Below are positions 15,513 through 16,072 of a stretch of 16,072 bases of DNA, one piece after another. Made by a program: the position numbers and the translations under genes. The stretch is from Flavobacteriales bacterium (GTDB lineage Bacteria; Bacteroidota; Bacteroidia; Flavobacteriales_E; Vicingaceae). Numbering within the stretch: position 1 is the first letter of the stretch; each line of letters begins with the position of its first letter. Under the pieces are notes generated by a model. The model made no database searches, was not told the origin of the DNA, and saw nothing but the letters and a program-made list of their open reading frames with translations. The stretch covers positions 30,362 through 46,433 of the forward strand of contig NVVI01000023.1 of the NCBI GenBank assembly GCA_002402165.1, given 5' to 3'.

Positions 15513-15944
15513 ATGGAACGTGTTTCTCGTGAAGATATTCCGAAAGGAATGTTTGAAAACCTAATGGTAATTGAAAACTACATTAACGATTCTCCGTTAG
15601 ATTTAAAGTTGTTAGAGTTAATCAGATTAAGGGTTGCCCAAGTTAATAATTGTACTTACTGTGTAAATATGCATCGCAAAGAGTTAAAAGATGCTGGAGA
15701 AATAGATGAAAGAATAGCTTCGTTAAACGACTGGCGAGAAACCACTCTTTTTTCAGAAAAAGAAAAAGCGGTTTTAAATTTTACCGAAAAGCTAACCAAA
15801 ATAAGTTCAGAACAAATTGATGATGAGTTAATCGATTCACTTTCTAATCATTTTAATAAAAGCGAGATATGTTATTTAACGCTTGCTGTTTCTCAAATTA
15901 ACACTTGGACAAGGTTAATGAAAACCTTTAATTTCCCTTCTTAA
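15513..15944 (+). CDS. AhpD/carboxymuconolactone decarboxylase-like protein
   Basis: The 143-residue all-helical protein belongs to the AhpD-like superfamily. The core 'LRVAQVNNCTYCVNMHRKEL' (39-58) contains Cys47-x2-Cys50-x3-His54, the redox and proton-relay motif of AhpD, and Glu35 lies upstream in the usual place. 'LNDWRETTLFSEKEKAVLNFTEKLT' (71-95) is also typical. Likely role: peroxidase or disulphide reductase-like activity in oxidative stress, exact substrate unknown; a true carboxymuconolactone decarboxylase is unlikely because of CxxC. It diverges from the trp operon, with 115 bp between its ATG and that of trpL. No convincing TAnnTTTG box was found for it (TACCTTGT at 15486 is a weak candidate). 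The length fits the family. Confidence 0.85.
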   Translation: MERVSREDIPKGMFENLMVIENYINDSPLDLKLLELIRLRVAQVNNCTYCVNMHRKELKDAGEIDERIASLNDWRETTLFSEKEKAVLNFTEKLTKISSEQIDDELIDSLSNHFNKSEICYLTLAVSQINTWTRLMKTFNFPS

Positions 15945-15981
15945 AAGTATTTCTATCATAATAAGTAACAAACCGCTAGAT

Positions 15982-16072
15982 TCAATTAATAAGTGCAACA
16001 GGTTGGTTAAAATTATTTAAAAATACTTCATTAGGGGTTTTATACCCTAATAATTTTCTTGGTCTGTTATTT
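15982..16072 (-). CDS. IS30 family transposase, C-terminal end (runs off window)
   Basis: Read on the minus strand from the right edge, the frame gives 29 residues and a TGA: 'NNRPRKLLGYKTPNEVF' then 'QPVALIN'. 'RPRKxLGxKTPxEVF' followed by a terminal 'VAL' is the characteristic C-terminus of IS30-type DDE transposases. The rest of the insertion sequence lies outside. The left end of the element, including its terminal inverted repeat, is probably close to or just beyond the stop codon (about 15945-15985) but cannot be fixed without the other end. Confidence 0.8.
   Translation of the reverse strand, partial: NNRPRKLLGYKTPNEVFLNNFNQPVALIN

Overview
The window is AT-rich DNA from a member of the Bacteroidota, most likely a Flavobacteriia-type organism. 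The evidence is a 730-residue secreted protein with PKD repeats and a type IX secretion (gliding-motility type) C-terminal domain, several TAnnTTTG promoter boxes with almost no Shine-Dalgarno sequences, and a DUF1361 protein. There are also dispersed palindromic repeats of the CATTGCGA and GAGCGGAGTCGAAGG kinds that are common in these genomes. Nearly all genes lie on the minus strand.

Left part (1-5150). A 5'-truncated DUF1361 membrane protein (+) converges on a two-gene minus-strand unit: a PadR-type repressor and an overlapping membrane protein with two GldL-like 'FKIxHWPxA' motifs. A strong one-directional terminator sits between the convergent genes. The PadR start codon lies inside a four-copy, 15-bp-period direct repeat that looks like an autoregulatory operator. 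Then come a small one-TM hypothetical protein, dihydroorotase (pyrC) and a polyprenol-phosphate mannosyltransferase-like GT2 enzyme.

Centre (5150-8400). The large T9SS-exported PKD protein, then a DAHP synthase placed directly after trpA.

Right part (8540-15440). A complete tryptophan operon transcribed leftwards: trpL-trpE-trpG-trpD-trpC-trpF-trpB-trpA, followed by DAHP synthase. It covers all steps from chorismate to tryptophan plus the entry step of the shikimate pathway. The most notable non-obvious element is a well-formed transcription attenuator upstream of trpE: a consensus Bacteroidota promoter, an 18-codon leader peptide with three consecutive Trp codons, and a 12-bp GC-containing hairpin followed by seven U. 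TrpE also keeps the LLES motif for feedback inhibition, so control appears to act on both transcription and enzyme. Palindromic repeat elements sit in five of the operon's junctions, and one supplies the stop codon and last 13 residues of TrpC. The junctions where genes overlap or nearly touch (trpG-trpD, trpF-trpB, trpB-trpA) are free of them.

Right edge (15440-16072). A divergent AhpD/carboxymuconolactone decarboxylase-like gene (+), then the 3' end of an IS30-type transposase (-) running off the window.
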